Source of the DNA: Dromiciops gliroides
Taxonomy: Eukaryota; Chordata; Mammalia; Microbiotheria; Microbiotheriidae
Direction: 5' to 3'
Assembly: GCF_019393635.1 (NCBI RefSeq)
Contig: NC_057864.1
Location: 482,662,117-482,726,116 of the forward strand
DNA length: 64,000 bases
Shown here one piece after another: positions 10,290 to 21,480 of this stretch. Positions within the stretch are counted from its first letter, which is position 1. Each line of letters begins with the position of its first letter. Below the pieces are notes generated by a model. That model ran no database searches. It was not told where the DNA came from and saw only the letters and a list, made by a program, of their open reading frames with translations. Both the position numbers and the translations under genes were made by a program.

Positions 10290-11290
10290 ATCTCTTTTCC
10301 ATTTACATATTTATAGTTTTGTTGCTATTCTCCTTTAAAGTTATAGTTGTAGCTGATATGTATGTTTCTCTTCTAATTTTGCTGTCTTTGTTCTGCATTG
10401 CTTCATAGAAAATCCTTCCATGAGTTTTTGTATTCTCTGTATTTGTAATTTTATGGCACAATAATGTTCTATTAGAATAATATGCCACAATTTATTCCAC
10501 CATTTCCCAGTGGTTATACATAAGGCCATTTCATTTTTTTTTGCTATTACAAATAAAGTAACCATGAATGTTTTTGTATGAATAGGTATTTTCCCTGTTT
10601 AATGATATTTAGACCTTTAATAACACCCAGATTACTTGCCATAAAAATTCCACCAACATCCATTTGGAATTCAGCATTGACTATTTGACCTCATAGGAAG
10701 AATCGTGCAGGATGCCATCTTTATTTGTGTCTAGAGAGTCTGTATAATATAGGAATTATATGTCTTTTTGAAAGTTTGAAAGTTTGCTTGTGAATGTTTC
10801 TTTTCTGATGTGCCCCCCCACCCCCACCGTTGCCTGTCCCTGCTCTTGAACATGGCAGAATTATTAGCCTGCCAGATTTCTCCTTCTGATACTGTCTCTT
10901 TAAGTTATCCATTTCCCATTTTTTAGTATTTTATATTTTGGTAGATATGCATCTATTCCTTTTAAGTTCTCAAATTTATTAGCATAGAGCTATGCATAGC
11001 CAACTTTGATAATTTTCTTAATTTCTTTTTCATTTGTTATGATCCTTTTCTCATTTCTCAATTTGGTCATTTTTCTCTTTTTTGGATTAAACTTACTAGT
11101 TTTCCAATAATATCTATCTTTTCAAAAACCACTTTTTTATCGATTCACTTATCTGTCTTTTCAAAAACCGCTTTTTTATCAATTCACTTATTCTTTTGTT
11201 TTCCATTTAATTAATTTCTGCTCCAGATTTGATAATTTCCATTTTCTCTCTTCATTTGCTGTAATATTTCTTTCAATTTCTACTTTCTTT
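10290..11290 (-). mobile_element. L1 LINE fragments (3' UTR and ORF2)
   Basis: 10290-10620 is antisense L1 3' UTR ('atggcacaataatgttctat', 'accatttcccagtggttat' in outline). About 10900-11290 resembles the antisense ORF2 segment between the endonuclease and reverse transcriptase ('aattaatttctgctccagat'). Between them, 10620-10900 is unassigned. A 39-bp tandem duplication lies at 11118-11195. Confidence 0.55.
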
Positions 11291-11520
11291 CATTTCAGAT
11301 GAGCCCCACATAACCAAGCTCAGTGATCAAAGGACCCTAGGGAGTACTCTGCCCCCCAAAACCTATCAACTTGTTCTTCCCCTTATCTTATGGCTGGCAA
11401 ACTGCCAACTCTTGCTTCCCTAATCTACGGCATTCAAAGCAGCTCTAAGAATGGAATCTAGGCAGTGACAACACAGTGCTTGGGTTTGGGGGCTTTCTCA
11501 ATATTCATACTCTGTTAAAA

Positions 11521-12350
11521 ATTATTTAGAATTTTATTTTTTCCCCAATTACATGTAAAAAAATTTTAATGTCCATTTTTTTTGCAGGGCAATCAGGGTT
11601 AAGTGACTTGCCCAGGGTCACACAGCTAGTAAGTGTCAAGTGTCTGAGGTCGGATTTGAACTCAGGTCCTCCTGAATCCAGGGCCAGTGCTTTATCCACT
11701 GTGCTACCTAGCTGCCCCCTAACATCCATTTTTAAAACTTTGTGTTCCAAATTCTCTTCCTCCCTCTTTCCCTACCTCCCCTTTAAGAACTCACACAATT
11801 CAATATAAGTTATACATGTGTAATCATATAAAATATTTCCATATTAGGTTGTGAAAGAAAACAGATAAAAAAAAAACAAGAAAAAGAAACTACAAAAATT
11901 ATGCTTCAGTGCATATTCAGACACCATCGGTTCTTTCTCTGGAGATGGATCACATTTTTCATAAGTCTTTCAGAGTTGTCTTGGATCATTGTATTACTGA
12001 GAATAGTTAAGTCATTCACAGCTGATCATCTTGCAATATTGCTGTTACTTTGTATACAGTACATTTCACTTTGCATCAGTTCATGGAAGTCTTTCCAGGT
12101 TTTTTCGATAGCATTCTGCTCATCATTTCTCATGGCACAATAGCGTTCCATCATAATATCATCCCACAGTTTGTTCAGCCATTCCCCACCTGATGGGCAT
12201 CTCCTCAATTTCAAATTCTTTGCAACAGAAAAAGGCTGCCATAAATATTTTTTGTACATATAGGTCCTTTAACTTTTGGGGGTTTTTATCTCTTTTTGGA
12301 TAGCGACCTAGGTCAAAGAGTATGCATACTCATACTCTTTTTGGTTCATA
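11521..12350 (-). mobile_element. L1 LINE 3' UTR
   Basis: Antisense 3' end. The terminal 'ttttccccaattacatgtaa' is at 11539, followed by 'attcagacaccatcggttct', 'cacagtttgttcagccattc' (12165) and 'cctaggtcaaagagtatgc'. It has the same architecture as 5169-5820 and 13588-14730. Confidence 0.75.
11575..11718 (-). mobile_element. WSINE1-like SINE in L1 3' UTR
   Basis: Antisense. The left flank 'aatgtccattttt' and right flank 'aacatccattttt' are a target-site duplication with one change. Confidence 0.9.
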
Positions 12351-12804
12351 TTCCCACTCATGTTTTCCACCATGGAATTTGGCCCATGCCTAGTTCTCCC
12401 ATGTAGCATTCAGGTAAATATAACATTGAATATAGCAAGGCATTATTTAACTGACAGAATCACAAAGGAGTCAAGATACTCTCTCTCTTTTCTGTGGTAA
12501 GTCCAGCTTTCCCCCAAGGACCTACATAACCTTGAGGTTGAGGTGTTCTTCCTCCTTGCCTCCCAAGGGAGGAAAGAATTTGGGTTCACTAGAGAGTCAA
12601 GAAGCAGGGAGCCCCATTTACCCCAGAGATCTAGACTGTCCTCTAGAATTATAGCAACTCTGACCAGGAGCTGAGTTCCCTATTCTAAGGAGGGACATTC
12701 AGTGTCACTAGTGAGTCAATCCTTTTTCTCTGGACCTGCACTGTCTTCAAAACTTCAGCAAAGGCAGGGTCCAAGTTTGTTTCTCCATGTCATGCCTTTG
12801 ACAA

Positions 12805-13005
12805 TTGTGCTGCAATGGAAAAAAACACTGCCTTTGGAAACAGATGATCTGGATTCAAATGTTGTCTTAGATACTCACCACTTCCATCATCTTGGGCAAG
12901 TCAAGTCACCTCTCTTGGCCTCAGTTTCCTCCTTTGTAAAACGAGGAACTTGGACCAGATGGTGTTTTAAGTCTTTTGGCTCTAAAGCTATGATTCGATG
13001 ACTTC
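12805..13005 (+). repeat. MIR-type SINE, long 3' form
   Basis: Sense. 'gatctggattcaaatgttgt' leads to 'catcttgggcaagtcaagtc', then 'cctcagtttcctcctttgta' and a 3' end 'tttggctctaaagctatgat'. The 'ggcctctgaggtcctttccagctcta'-type 3' end is shared in outline by copies at 19740, 26815 and 30340. Confidence 0.65.
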
Positions 13006-13786
13006 ACCGCTGTTTATTCACTATTGATTTGTGGGTTATGGGTCTTCAAAGTGACTTGCCAATGGAAATTTATTAAACTTTGATATAATGATGTCAAATC
13101 AATTTTTATTTTGCTTCTCTTGCATTTTTGGCAAACAAAGCTGTCAAGCCTTCAAAAAGGAATGTTTTAACTAGAGAAAAATAACCTGTACTCATGAAAA
13201 GAAGATCATGAGAGTTCACTCAATCTCTGTTATAATTTTAAAAATACATTTTATTGATGCCTTTTGTCTTTACAAGTTATTGCCACTCCCCCTATGTACT
13301 GAATCCTCCTTTACAAAGAAGAACAATTAAGCAAAAATACCCCAGAGTGATCAGATCCATTGGACCTTGTATTTCCCTGCCTCTGGTGTCCATAGTAATT
13401 TTTGAAATGAAATTTAATGGAAAAAAGAATGAAAGGAGAACACTTTAATGATGAGGTGATTTCAATGTCCATCAAATCAGAAAATCAAAGTTCTGGGAAA
13501 TTTTCAAATATATTTGACAACTTATTCTATTTATGCAAACAACAACAAACCCATGTGAAAATTGGAAATATTACATCTAGGGGATTTATTTTTTCATTTT
13601 TCTTTATTTAATATTTTATTTTTCACCAATTACATGTAAAAATAATTTTTAAAATCCAGTTTTAAAACTTTGAGTTCTAAATTCTCTCCCTTCCTCCCTT
13701 TGAGAAGGCAAACAATTTGATATAGGTTATACATTTGTAGTTATGGAAACATTTCCATATTAGTCATGTTGTGAAAGAAAACACAT

Positions 13787-13937
13787 GGGGTGGCTAGGTG
13801 GCGCAGTGGATAAAGCACGGGCCCTGGAATCAGGAGTACCTGAGTTCAAATGCGGCCTTGGACACTTAACACTCACCAGCTGTGTGACCCTGGGCAAGTC
13901 ACTTCACCCCAATTGCCTCACTAAAAAAAAAAAAAAG
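13787..13937 (+). mobile_element. WSINE1-like SINE in HAL1 3' UTR
   Basis: Sense, with a variant head ('ggggtggctaggtggcgcag'). GAAAGAAAACACA on the left and GAAAAGAAAACACA on the right mark the duplication. Confidence 0.9.
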
Positions 13938-14732
13938 AAAAGAAAACACAAAAAAATCTCAAGAAAAATAAAGTTTAAAAGGTTTTAAAAATTATGCTTC
14001 AATCTGTATTCAGACACCATCAGTTCTTTCTCTGGGGATGGATAGCATTTCTCATCACAAGTACGTTAGAGTTGTCTTGGATCACTGTATTACTGGGAAT
14101 AGCTAAGTCATTCATAGTTGATCATCTTACAATATTGCTATTACTTTATACACAGTACATTTTACATTGCATCAGCTCATGTAATTCTTTCCACATTTTT
14201 CTGAGAGCATCATGCTCATCATTTCTTATAGCACAATAGTGTTCCATCATAATCACATACCACAATTTGTTTAGCCATTACCTCATCCAATCGATGAGCA
14301 TCCCCTCAATTTCCAATTCTTTGCCAGCAAAAAAGAGCTGCTATAAATATTTTTGTACCTTTCAGTCCTTTTGATTTTTGGTTTTTAGCTCTTTTTGGAT
14401 AAAGACCCAGGACAAAGAGCATGCATGGGTTTATAGCCCTTTGGACATAGTTTCAAATGGCTCTACAGAATGGTTGAGTCAGTTTACAGCAACAGTTCGT
14501 TGATGTATCATTTCCCCCACATCTCCTCCAATATTTGTCATTTTCTTCTTCTATGCTGCCAGTCAATTTAATAGGTATGAGGTAGTACCCCAAAATTGCT
14601 TTGATTTGCATCTTCCCAATCAATAGTGAGCTAGAGCTTTTTTTTTCATATAGCTATAGATTGCTTTCATTACTTCATCTGAAATCTGTTCATATCTTTT
14701 GATCATTTATCAATTGGAGAATGCCTCTTATT

Positions 14733-14806
14733 ATTTTTTGAGGGGTAATGAGGGTTAAGTGACTTGCCCAGGATCACACAGCTAGTAAGTGTCAAGTGTC
14801 TGAGGG
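14733..14806 (-). mobile_element. WSINE1-like SINE, truncated
   Basis: Only the tail half is present, from 'gggtaatgagggttaagtga' to 'gtcaagtgtctgagg'. The tRNA-like half is gone and HAL1 sequence resumes at once. Confidence 0.85.
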
Positions 14807-15216
14807 AGAAGATAGATTTCTATGCCCAATTAAGTTTGTATGCTATTCCCTCTTTGAGCCAATTTTGATGAGAGTAAGGTTCACTCACTCCCCATCAACT
14901 CCCCCATATTCCCCTCCATTGAATAAGCTTTTTCTAGCTTCTTTTATGTGAGATAATCTACCCCATTCCACCTCTCCCTTTCCTTTTCTCCCAGTGCATT
15001 TCTCTCTCATGCCTTAATTTAATTTTTTAGATCTCATCCCTTCATATTCAATTCACACTTATGTCCTCTGTCTATATATCCTCCTTCCAATTGCCCTAAT
15101 AATGAGATAATTCTTATGAGTTACAAATATTATCTTCCCATGTAGGAATGTAGACAGTTTAACTTTTAAAAATCCCTCATGATTTTCTTTTCCCATTTCC
15201 TTTTTATGCTTCTCTT

Positions 15217-15220
<4 letters not shown>

Positions 15221-15251
<31 letters not shown>

Positions 15252-15389
15252 GGCGGGACAATGAGGGTTAATTGATTTGCCTAGAGTCATACAGCTAGTA
15301 AGTGTCATGTGGCAAGGGCCAGATTTGAACTCAGGTCCTCTTGAATCCAGGGCCAGTGAATTATCCACTATACCACCTAGCTGCCCCTA
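15221..15389 (-). mobile_element. WSINE1-like SINE with (TG)n in place of A tail
   Basis: Target-site duplications CTTCTCTTGAGT at 15209-15220 and 15390-15401 enclose both the SINE and a (GT)n run (15221-15250). The microsatellite therefore occupies the position of the SINE tail. The inserted element is antisense within the HAL1 ORF1 3' region. Confidence 0.9.
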
Positions 15390-15853
15390 CTTCTCTTGAG
15401 TCTTGTATTTGAAAGTCAATTTTTCTATTCAGTTTTGGTCTTTTCATCAAGAATGCCTGAAAGTCCTTTCTTTCATTGAATGCCCATTTTTTCCTGTGAA
15501 GGATTATACACAGTTTTGCTGGGGTAGGTGATTCTTGGTTGTAATCTCAGTTACTTTGGGCTACAGAATTTCATATTTCAACCCCTCTGTTCCTTTAATG
15601 TAGAAGCTGCTGAATCTTGTGTTATCTCAACTGTGGCTCCATATTTGAATTGTCTTTTTCTGGCTGTTTGCAATATTTTCTCATTGACTTGGGAGCTCTG
15701 TAATTTGGCCATAATATTCCTAGGAGTTTTCATTTTGGAATCTCAGGAGGTGATCTAAGGATTCTTTCAATTTCCATTTTACCCTCTAGTTCTAGAACAC
15801 CAGGGCAGTTTTCCTTGATAATGCAATGAAAGATGATGTTTGGGCTCTTTTTT

Positions 15854-16030
15854 CTTTTCTTTTCTTTTCTTCTTTCTTTCTTTTTTTTTTTTTTTGTGGG
15901 GCAATGAGGGTTAAGTGACTTGCCCAGGGTCACACAGCTAGTAAATGTCAAGTGTCTCAGGCTGGATTTGAACTCAGGTCCTCCTGAATCCAGGGCCGGT
16001 GCTTTATCCACTGTGCCACCTAGCTGCCCG
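15854..16030 (-). mobile_element. WSINE1-like SINE in HAL1 ORF1
   Basis: Antisense with a long (TTTTC)n/T tail. GGGCTCTTTTTT at 15842-15853 and 16031-16042 is a perfect duplication. Confidence 0.92.
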
Positions 16031-16478
16031 GGGCTCTTTTTTTTTCATCATGGCTTTCAGGTCATCCAATAATTGTAAAATTATCTCTCCTGGATATATT
16101 TTCCAGGTTAGTTGTTTTTCCAATGAGATATTTCACCTTGTCTTCTATTTTTTCATTCTTTCAGTTTTGTTTTATTTTTTCTTGATTTCTCAGAAAGTCC
16201 TTGGCTTCCATTTGCTCAAGTCTAATTTTTAAGTAATCATTTTCATCAGTGAGCTTTTGTGCCTCCTTTTCCATTTGACTAGTCCTGTTTTTCAAGGTAT
16301 TCTTTCCCTCATTGGCTTTTAGTGTCTCTTTTACCATTTGGCCTACTCTGTTTTTTAAGGTGTTATTTTATTCAGCATTTTTGTGTTTGTTTCCTTTACC
16401 AAGCCGTTGACTCATTTTTCATGATTTTCTTGAATCACTTTCATTCCTCTTTCCAATTTTTCCTCTACTTCTCTTGCT

Positions 16479-16642
16479 TTCTTTTCTTTTCTTTTCTTTT
16501 TGTTTTTTGTGGGGCAATGGGGGTTAAGTGACTTGCCCAGGGTCACATAGCTAGTAAGTGTCAAGTGTCTGAGGCCAGATTTGAACTTAGGACCTTCTAA
16601 ATCTAGGGCCGGTGCTTTATCCACTGTGCCACCTAGCTACCC
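16479..16642 (-). mobile_element. WSINE1-like SINE in HAL1 coiled-coil region
   Basis: Antisense with a (TTTTC)n tail. CTCTTGCT at 16471-16478 and 16643-16650 is the short duplication. It splits the HAL1 ORF1 coiled coil. Confidence 0.9.
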
Positions 16643-17506
16643 CTCTTGCTCTATTTTCAAAGTCCTTTTTGAGAAGCTTTGACTTTGTTATCTTCTTCTG
16701 AGTGTGTGTGTTTTGATCTTCTTTGTTACCTTAGGAACTTTCTATGGTCAGAATTTTTTTGTTGTTTTCTCATTTTCCCAGCCTATTTCTTGACTTTGTT
16801 AAAGTAGGGCTCTGCTTTCAGGGTGGAGGGTGCACTGTCCCAGGCTTCAGGGGTTTTTTGCAGCTATTTTCAGAGATACTTCTAGGGACCTATAAGTTTT
16901 CAGTTCTTCAATTCTCTGTGATTTAAGGAGAGGTGCATTTACTGCTCTCCTGGCCTGTGCTCTGGTCTGTGAGTGACAACAATCTGTCTTTTCTACCCTC
17001 GAATTGTGAGGAGAGTCCCTCCTCCATTGAGGCCACAAGCTCTGGTGTGTTAGTGCTCCTCCTTGCCCTGGCACTGACACTCAAGATTGCAACTTGGATC
17101 CAAGTATGGGCAAAGTAACAGAATCCTGCCCCAATACCAGCAAAAAGACCCATATAATCTCCTTATGATCAATTGTTCAACCCCCTGGGTTCCAGAAGCA
17201 GCCACTGTTGCTGCTGATTCAGTGGTTCCCAAGGCCTGCTCCTGTTTTGCTGGGGCCTGGTCACAGACCTTTCCTACAAACCTTCTAAGTTGTCTTTGGC
17301 TAAAGAATTATTTGCCCCTGTCCTTCTGTGAGTTCTGCTGCTCCAGGAATTACCTTATGGCATTATTTAAAGGTATTTCAGAGGGTTTGGGGGAGAGCTC
17401 AGATGAGCCCCTGCCTTTCCTCTGACATCTTTGCTCCACCTCCACCTAGGGAATTTCTTGACAGAATTGAACTAATTAGTAATGAGAGCACAGTACTTTA
17501 AAAAAA

Positions 17507-17646
17507 TTTTTGTGGGGCAATGGGGGTTAAGTGACTTGCCCAGGGTCACACAGCTAGTAAGTGTCAAGTGTCTGGGGCCAGATTTGAACTCAGGTCCTCT
17601 GAATCGAGGGCTGGTGCTTTATCCACTGTGCCACCTAGGTGCCCCC
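17507..17646 (-). mobile_element. WSINE1-like SINE
   Basis: Antisense. The flanks 'agcacagtactttaaa' and 'agcacaatactttaaa' are a 16-bp duplication with one change. It lies just outside the HAL1-like element. Confidence 0.9.
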
Positions 17647-17659
17647 AAGCACAATACTT

Positions 17660-17800
17660 TAAATTTTTTTTATTTTGTTAAATATTTCCCAATTACATTT
17701 TAAAAAATTTAACATTCATTTTTTAAAATTTTGAATTCTAAATTCTCTCTATTCCTCTCATCCCTTGAGAAGGCAAGCAATATGGTACCCATTATCCACG
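17660..17800 (-). mobile_element. L1 LINE 3' terminal fragment
   Basis: Antisense 'tatttcccaattacatttta' followed by 'ttctaaattctctctattcc', matching the last 150 bp of the L1/HAL1 3' UTR seen at 11539 and 13615. The copy is severely 5'-truncated. Confidence 0.65.
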
Positions 17801-17869
17801 AGCACAGTTCTTCAAGAGATAAATATCCAGTGAGAAATAAAATAGGGAGATTTGAGCTCACCAGAGGAG

Positions 17870-18120
17870 TTGGCCACTGATGTAGAGAAGGTTCAGCACA
17901 GAGACCAAATGGAAGAGGGATTCAAAATGGATGGTGAAGTCCTTGCAGATGACATTGTGCTGATTGCATCTATCCCTGAACATTGCAGAGCCTCCTAAAT
18001 GAGACCCATAATCACTCAAAAGTGCTCTAAGCTACTCTTATTTAAAAAAATCCAAAATGACTTCAACGAATTGCTGTGCACCAAAGTTAATCTGAAATCG
18101 GTCCTGAAAATAAGAAAACG
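17870..18120 (+). mobile_element. RTE-clade LINE reverse-transcriptase fragment
   Basis: Plus-strand translation near 17935-17980 reads GEVLADDIVLIASIPEH, close to the ADD-box motif of RTE/BovB-type reverse transcriptases (FADDIVLIA). The following residues are diverged with a stop. It is a short fossil. Confidence 0.55.
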
Positions 18121-18179
18121 AAATAATTACCATTGTTATTTCACTGCAAAATTGTTATCCCCTGGCAACAGATGACTCA

Positions 18180-18415
18180 AATTATTTCATACATCATGGA
18201 TAGAGTGCTGAGCCTGGAATCAGGAAGACTTGAGGATGTGTGACCCTGGGCAAATTACTTGACCTCTATTTGCCTCATCTGCAAACTGGAGATAATGATA
18301 GCACCTACCTCCCAGGGCTGTTGTGAAAATTAAATGAAATAATACTTGTAAAGCACTTAGCGCAGTTCCTGGCACATAGTGAGCACAATATACATGTTGT
18401 TATTATTATTGCTTC
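18180..18415 (+). repeat. MIR element
   Basis: Sense. 'tgagcctggaatcaggaaga' leads to 'gtgtgaccctgggcaaatta', 'cctcatctgcaaactggaga' and a good 3' end ('acttagcgcagttcctggca'). The tRNA-related head is partly deleted. Confidence 0.75.
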
Positions 18416-18489
18416 AGGAGGACGATTCCTAGGAAATATTTTTTGGCTTCATTCATGACTGGCAGCAGTTTGGGATCATAAGTGTTTCA

Positions 18490-18620
18490 CAAATTGTCAT
18501 TGGAAGAAAGAAGGAAGGGAAGAAAGAGGCAATAAGGATGGAGGGAAGAAACAAAGGTGGGAGGAAGGAAAGGAACAGGAGGGAGGGGGGAAAGAAGAGG
18601 TAGGAAGGAAGGAAAAGCTG
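18490..18620. repeat. Polypurine (GGAA)n tract
   Basis: About 130 bases almost without pyrimidines on the + strand, made of GGAA, GAAA and GGGA units. It is low-complexity and not coding. Confidence 0.85.
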
Positions 18621-18649
18621 AACATTTTTGGTAAAATAATGTTAATCAA

Positions 18650-18900
18650 TGAGGGCAGCTAGGTGGCACAGTAGATAGACTACTGGCCTTGGAATCAGGA
18701 AGATTCATCTTTAGGAGTTCAAATGCACTGTCAGACACTTACTAGCTGGATGACCTTGGGCAAGGCACTTGACACTGCCTCAGTTTCCATCTGTCAAATG
18801 AGCTGGAGAAGGAAACGGCAAAACACTCCAGTATCTTTGCCAAGAAAACCCCCAAATTGGGTCATGAAGAGTTGGACATGACTGAAAATGACTCAACAAC
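18650..18900 (+). mobile_element. SINE with RTE-type 3' tail
   Basis: The head resembles the WSINE1/MIR tRNA part, but the 3' half is different: 'gagctggagaaggaaacggc', then 'ccagtatctttgccaagaaa', then 'gttggacatgactgaaaatg' and an ACAAC end. That tail resembles RTE/BovB 3' ends, so RTE mobilisation is likely. AATGTTAATCAA at 18638-18649 and 18901-18912 is a perfect duplication. Related copies lie at 25300 and 26347. Confidence 0.75.
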
Positions 18901-19739
18901 AATGTTAATCAAATCTATCTTCTGAACCAAGAAGGTATAAAAAAATTTCAAGTGAGAATCTCAAGAGAGAATAGACCATTCTGTCTCATAAGCTTGTTTT
19001 TCTAGACCACTGAGACATGTGATTCTTTGAACAATAGTGCTTTGAATTCCAAGCATCTGATCATCTTGAGCTTTCTGCCTCCTGTCATCAAGGCACCAGT
19101 GGACATGGTCCCACTCCCTGGAGAGGTGCCCCTGAGATGCCTCCAAAGATCCATCATCTGGATGATGGGGGAATAGAAGACTGAACACAGGACTCTTTTG
19201 AGAGGAAAAGAGCTAAAAACATCAGACACAAAATGTACTGCCTCCTTTGGAATCATTATTGACCCTTGATCTTTGCTCAGTGACTGGGAACTAGCCCTTG
19301 GGGCTGGTACCAAACATTGCAAGGACTTTGTCTATTTTTGACCTTGCCCGTTCCTGGAGCATTCTGGGAAAGGAGTTTCAGGAAACAGACAATCATTTAA
19401 GAATGTCTGGCACCAGATCAGCCGTCACATTTAAATATTCTTTCTGCTGCATCTAGTACTGCAAAGTACATTGATTTTGACATTGGAAGCGATGACTTGA
19501 CAGACCCTAAAGCAAGAGAAACTCAACGGCCATAAAATTTGCTGTTGTAGATAATAGCGATGGTTTTCTATGGCCGCTATCACAACATTGTTAAGTGTGG
19601 TGAAAAATCCATGACTTTTTAAAGAGGCGGAATTTCCTGGGTGGGCAAGGGCAGCCGTTTTCCCACTTGGCCCAGGCAGGGCTCCTAGGTGCCTAATCTT
19701 GACTGTGGTGAGACCCCAACACCTGGATTCTGGGCTAAT

Positions 19740-19895
19740 TTTGTTTCTGTTGGGGCCTCTTGGCTGTGTGACTTTGGTCAAACCACATTAACCTCTCTGT
19801 ACCCCGATGGCCTCACCTGTGAAATGAGTTAGGTGTTGGGTTAGGTGGCCTCTGAGGTTCTTTCCAGCTCTAGGCCTGTGATTCCACCTTCATTA
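19740..19895 (+). repeat. MIR-type SINE, long 3' form
   Basis: Sense. 'ttggctgtgtgactttggtc' followed by 'ggtggcctctgaggttcttt' and 'ccagctctaggcctgtgatt'. The head is lost. Confidence 0.6.
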
Positions 19896-20059
19896 ACCCT
19901 TTGAAGACACTTGCTGGAAACCGGTCTCTTCTTCTCTTGTTTCTCTGCCAGTGGAAGGTGTTGTGTGACCCCTTTAATGTGGTTTCTGTTTTGTGAATGG
20001 CCAGAGTTACAAGGGATCTCCAAGACTATCTAATCTAACCTGTATTTGCCCGAGAGTGT

Positions 20060-20410
20060 GCTCTACTTTAGAGGCAGCTGGGGGGTGGGGGGGGGAGGCA
20101 GGTCACAATGGATAGAACACTGCACTTGGAGTCAGGAAGACCTGAGTTCAACTTCATCCTCAGACATTTACTTGATCTTTTTTTTTTTGGCAGGGTATGA
20201 GGGTTAAGTGACTTGCCCAGGGTCACACAACTAATTAAGTGTCAAGTGTCTGAGGCCGGATTTGAACTCAGGTACTCCTGAATCCAGGGCCAGTGCTCTA
20301 TCCACTGCACCACCTAGTTGCCCCCAACATTTACTTGCTATGTGACTCTGATTAAGTCAATTAATCTCTCTGTGCCTCAGACTTCTCATTTGTGAGATGG
20401 AGTTAATAAT
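20060..20410 (+). repeat. MIR-type SINE interrupted by SINE insertion
   Basis: The sense element runs 20060-20174 ('gagtcaggaagacctgagtt') and resumes at 20327-20410 ('gctatgtgactctgattaag', 'gcctcagacttctcatttgt'). A WSINE1-like copy sits between the halves, and a second one follows in the (TAA)n at its 3' end. Confidence 0.75.
20175..20326 (-). mobile_element. WSINE1-like SINE inside a MIR-type SINE
   Basis: Antisense. ACATTTACTTG at 20164-20174 and 20327-20337 is a perfect 11-bp duplication, and the host MIR reads through cleanly when it is ignored. Confidence 0.92.
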
Positions 20411-20422
20411 AATAATAGGGTT

Positions 20423-20571
20423 GGGGCAGCTAGGTGGCCCAGTGGATAAAGCACCAGCCTTGGATTCAGAAAGACCTGAGTTCAAATCTGGCCTCAGACA
20501 CTTGACACTTGCTAGCTGTGTGACCCTGGGCAAGTCACTTAACCCTCATTGCTCTGCAAAAACAAATAAAA
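20423..20571 (+). mobile_element. WSINE1-like SINE with 19-bp duplication
   Basis: Sense. The 19-bp segment at 20404-20422, (TAA)n ending in TAGGGTT, is repeated exactly at 20572-20590. Confidence 0.92.
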
Positions 20572-20639
20572 TAATAATAATAATAGGGTTAATAATCAGG
20601 ATGAGTCCAAGGTTGTTGGGAGGATAAAGTGAGGTAACA

Positions 20640-20815
20640 TAGCTGTGTGACCCTGGGCAAATCATGTCTTTCTCAGTCTCGGTTTTCTTGTCTATAAATT
20701 GGGGATAATATTAGCACCTATCTCATATGGTAGTTGTGAAGATAAAATGAGATATCTGTGAAATACTTTGCAAATCTTAAGCTCTATATAAATGTCGACT
20801 AGTATTATAGCTACC
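20640..20815 (+). repeat. MIR element, 3' part
   Basis: Sense. 'agctgtgtgaccctgggcaa' then 'ggggataatattagcaccta' and 'aaatactttgcaaatcttaa'. It may be the continuation of the interrupted element at 20060 or a separate copy. Confidence 0.6.
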
Positions 20816-20829
20816 ATCTAGCTATTCGA

Positions 20830-21480
20830 CATTTCCCACTGGATATCCCTTAGGCATCTTAAACTGGAAACGTCCAAAACAGGAGTCATTATCATTCCCT
20901 TAAATCTCTCTGTATTTCCCAACTTCCTTATTTCTGTGGAAGGTACCGCTCTCTTTCCAGTCAGGTTTACAACCATTCTGAGCATTTCCCTCTTCAACCT
21001 CCACCTCCATAACCAATAAGTTACCAAATTTTGTTTAGTCTCTCTCTGCAACATCTCTCAATCCCATCCCCTCTCTCTTTTGACGCCTCCTCCAACCATG
21101 CTGGTTCTGGCCCTCATTGCATCTTACCTATACTCTTGCATTGGCCTCCTAACCAGCCTCCCTGCCTCCAGGCTCCCCTCTCTCCAATTCACCCTCAATG
21201 GACATCAAAGTCACAGTCAAAAGCAGAGGGCTGGCCATGGCACTCTCTGGCTCAGGAAATTCCAGTGGCTCCCCACTGCCTCTGGGATGGAATGGAAACT
21301 CTTTAGACCGATATTACAGCCCAGTATTACAGCCTCACCTTGCTTTTCCAGACTTATTTCATGTTATTCTCTTTTGCACACTCTGTTCTAGCCAAACTGG
21401 CATAATTGCCATTCCTTGTTCATCATGTTCCATTTCCTATCTCCATTCCCTTGTTAATATCTGCCCAGATACCAGGTGAG
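20830..21480 (+). mobile_element. L2 LINE 3' region
   Basis: Sense. 'ccagtggctccccactgcct' followed by 'ggaatggaaactctttagac' and 'ttctagccaaactggcataa' match the pattern of mammalian L2 3' sequence. There is no coding capacity. The overlapping open frames on the + strand here are chance. Confidence 0.55.

Larger units (their letters stand above)
13588..17445 (-). mobile_element. HAL1-like element (ORF1-only L1 derivative), near full length
   Basis: On the minus strand it opens at about 17440 with an L1-like start ('ggtggagcaaagatgtcaga'). A 5' UTR runs to about 16750. ORF1 comes next: a coiled coil (REVEEKLERGMKVIQENHEK near 16470, more heptads to about 16200), then the C-terminal RNA-binding domain (CPGVLELEGKMEIERILRSP near 15790). 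An L1-type 3' UTR follows directly (about 15130-13588). I see no endonuclease or reverse transcriptase. CTAGGGGATTT (13577-13587) and CTAGGGAATTT (17446-17456) look like target-site duplications. Five SINEs interrupt it; without them it is about 3.1 kb. ORF1 is not intact. Confidence 0.7.
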
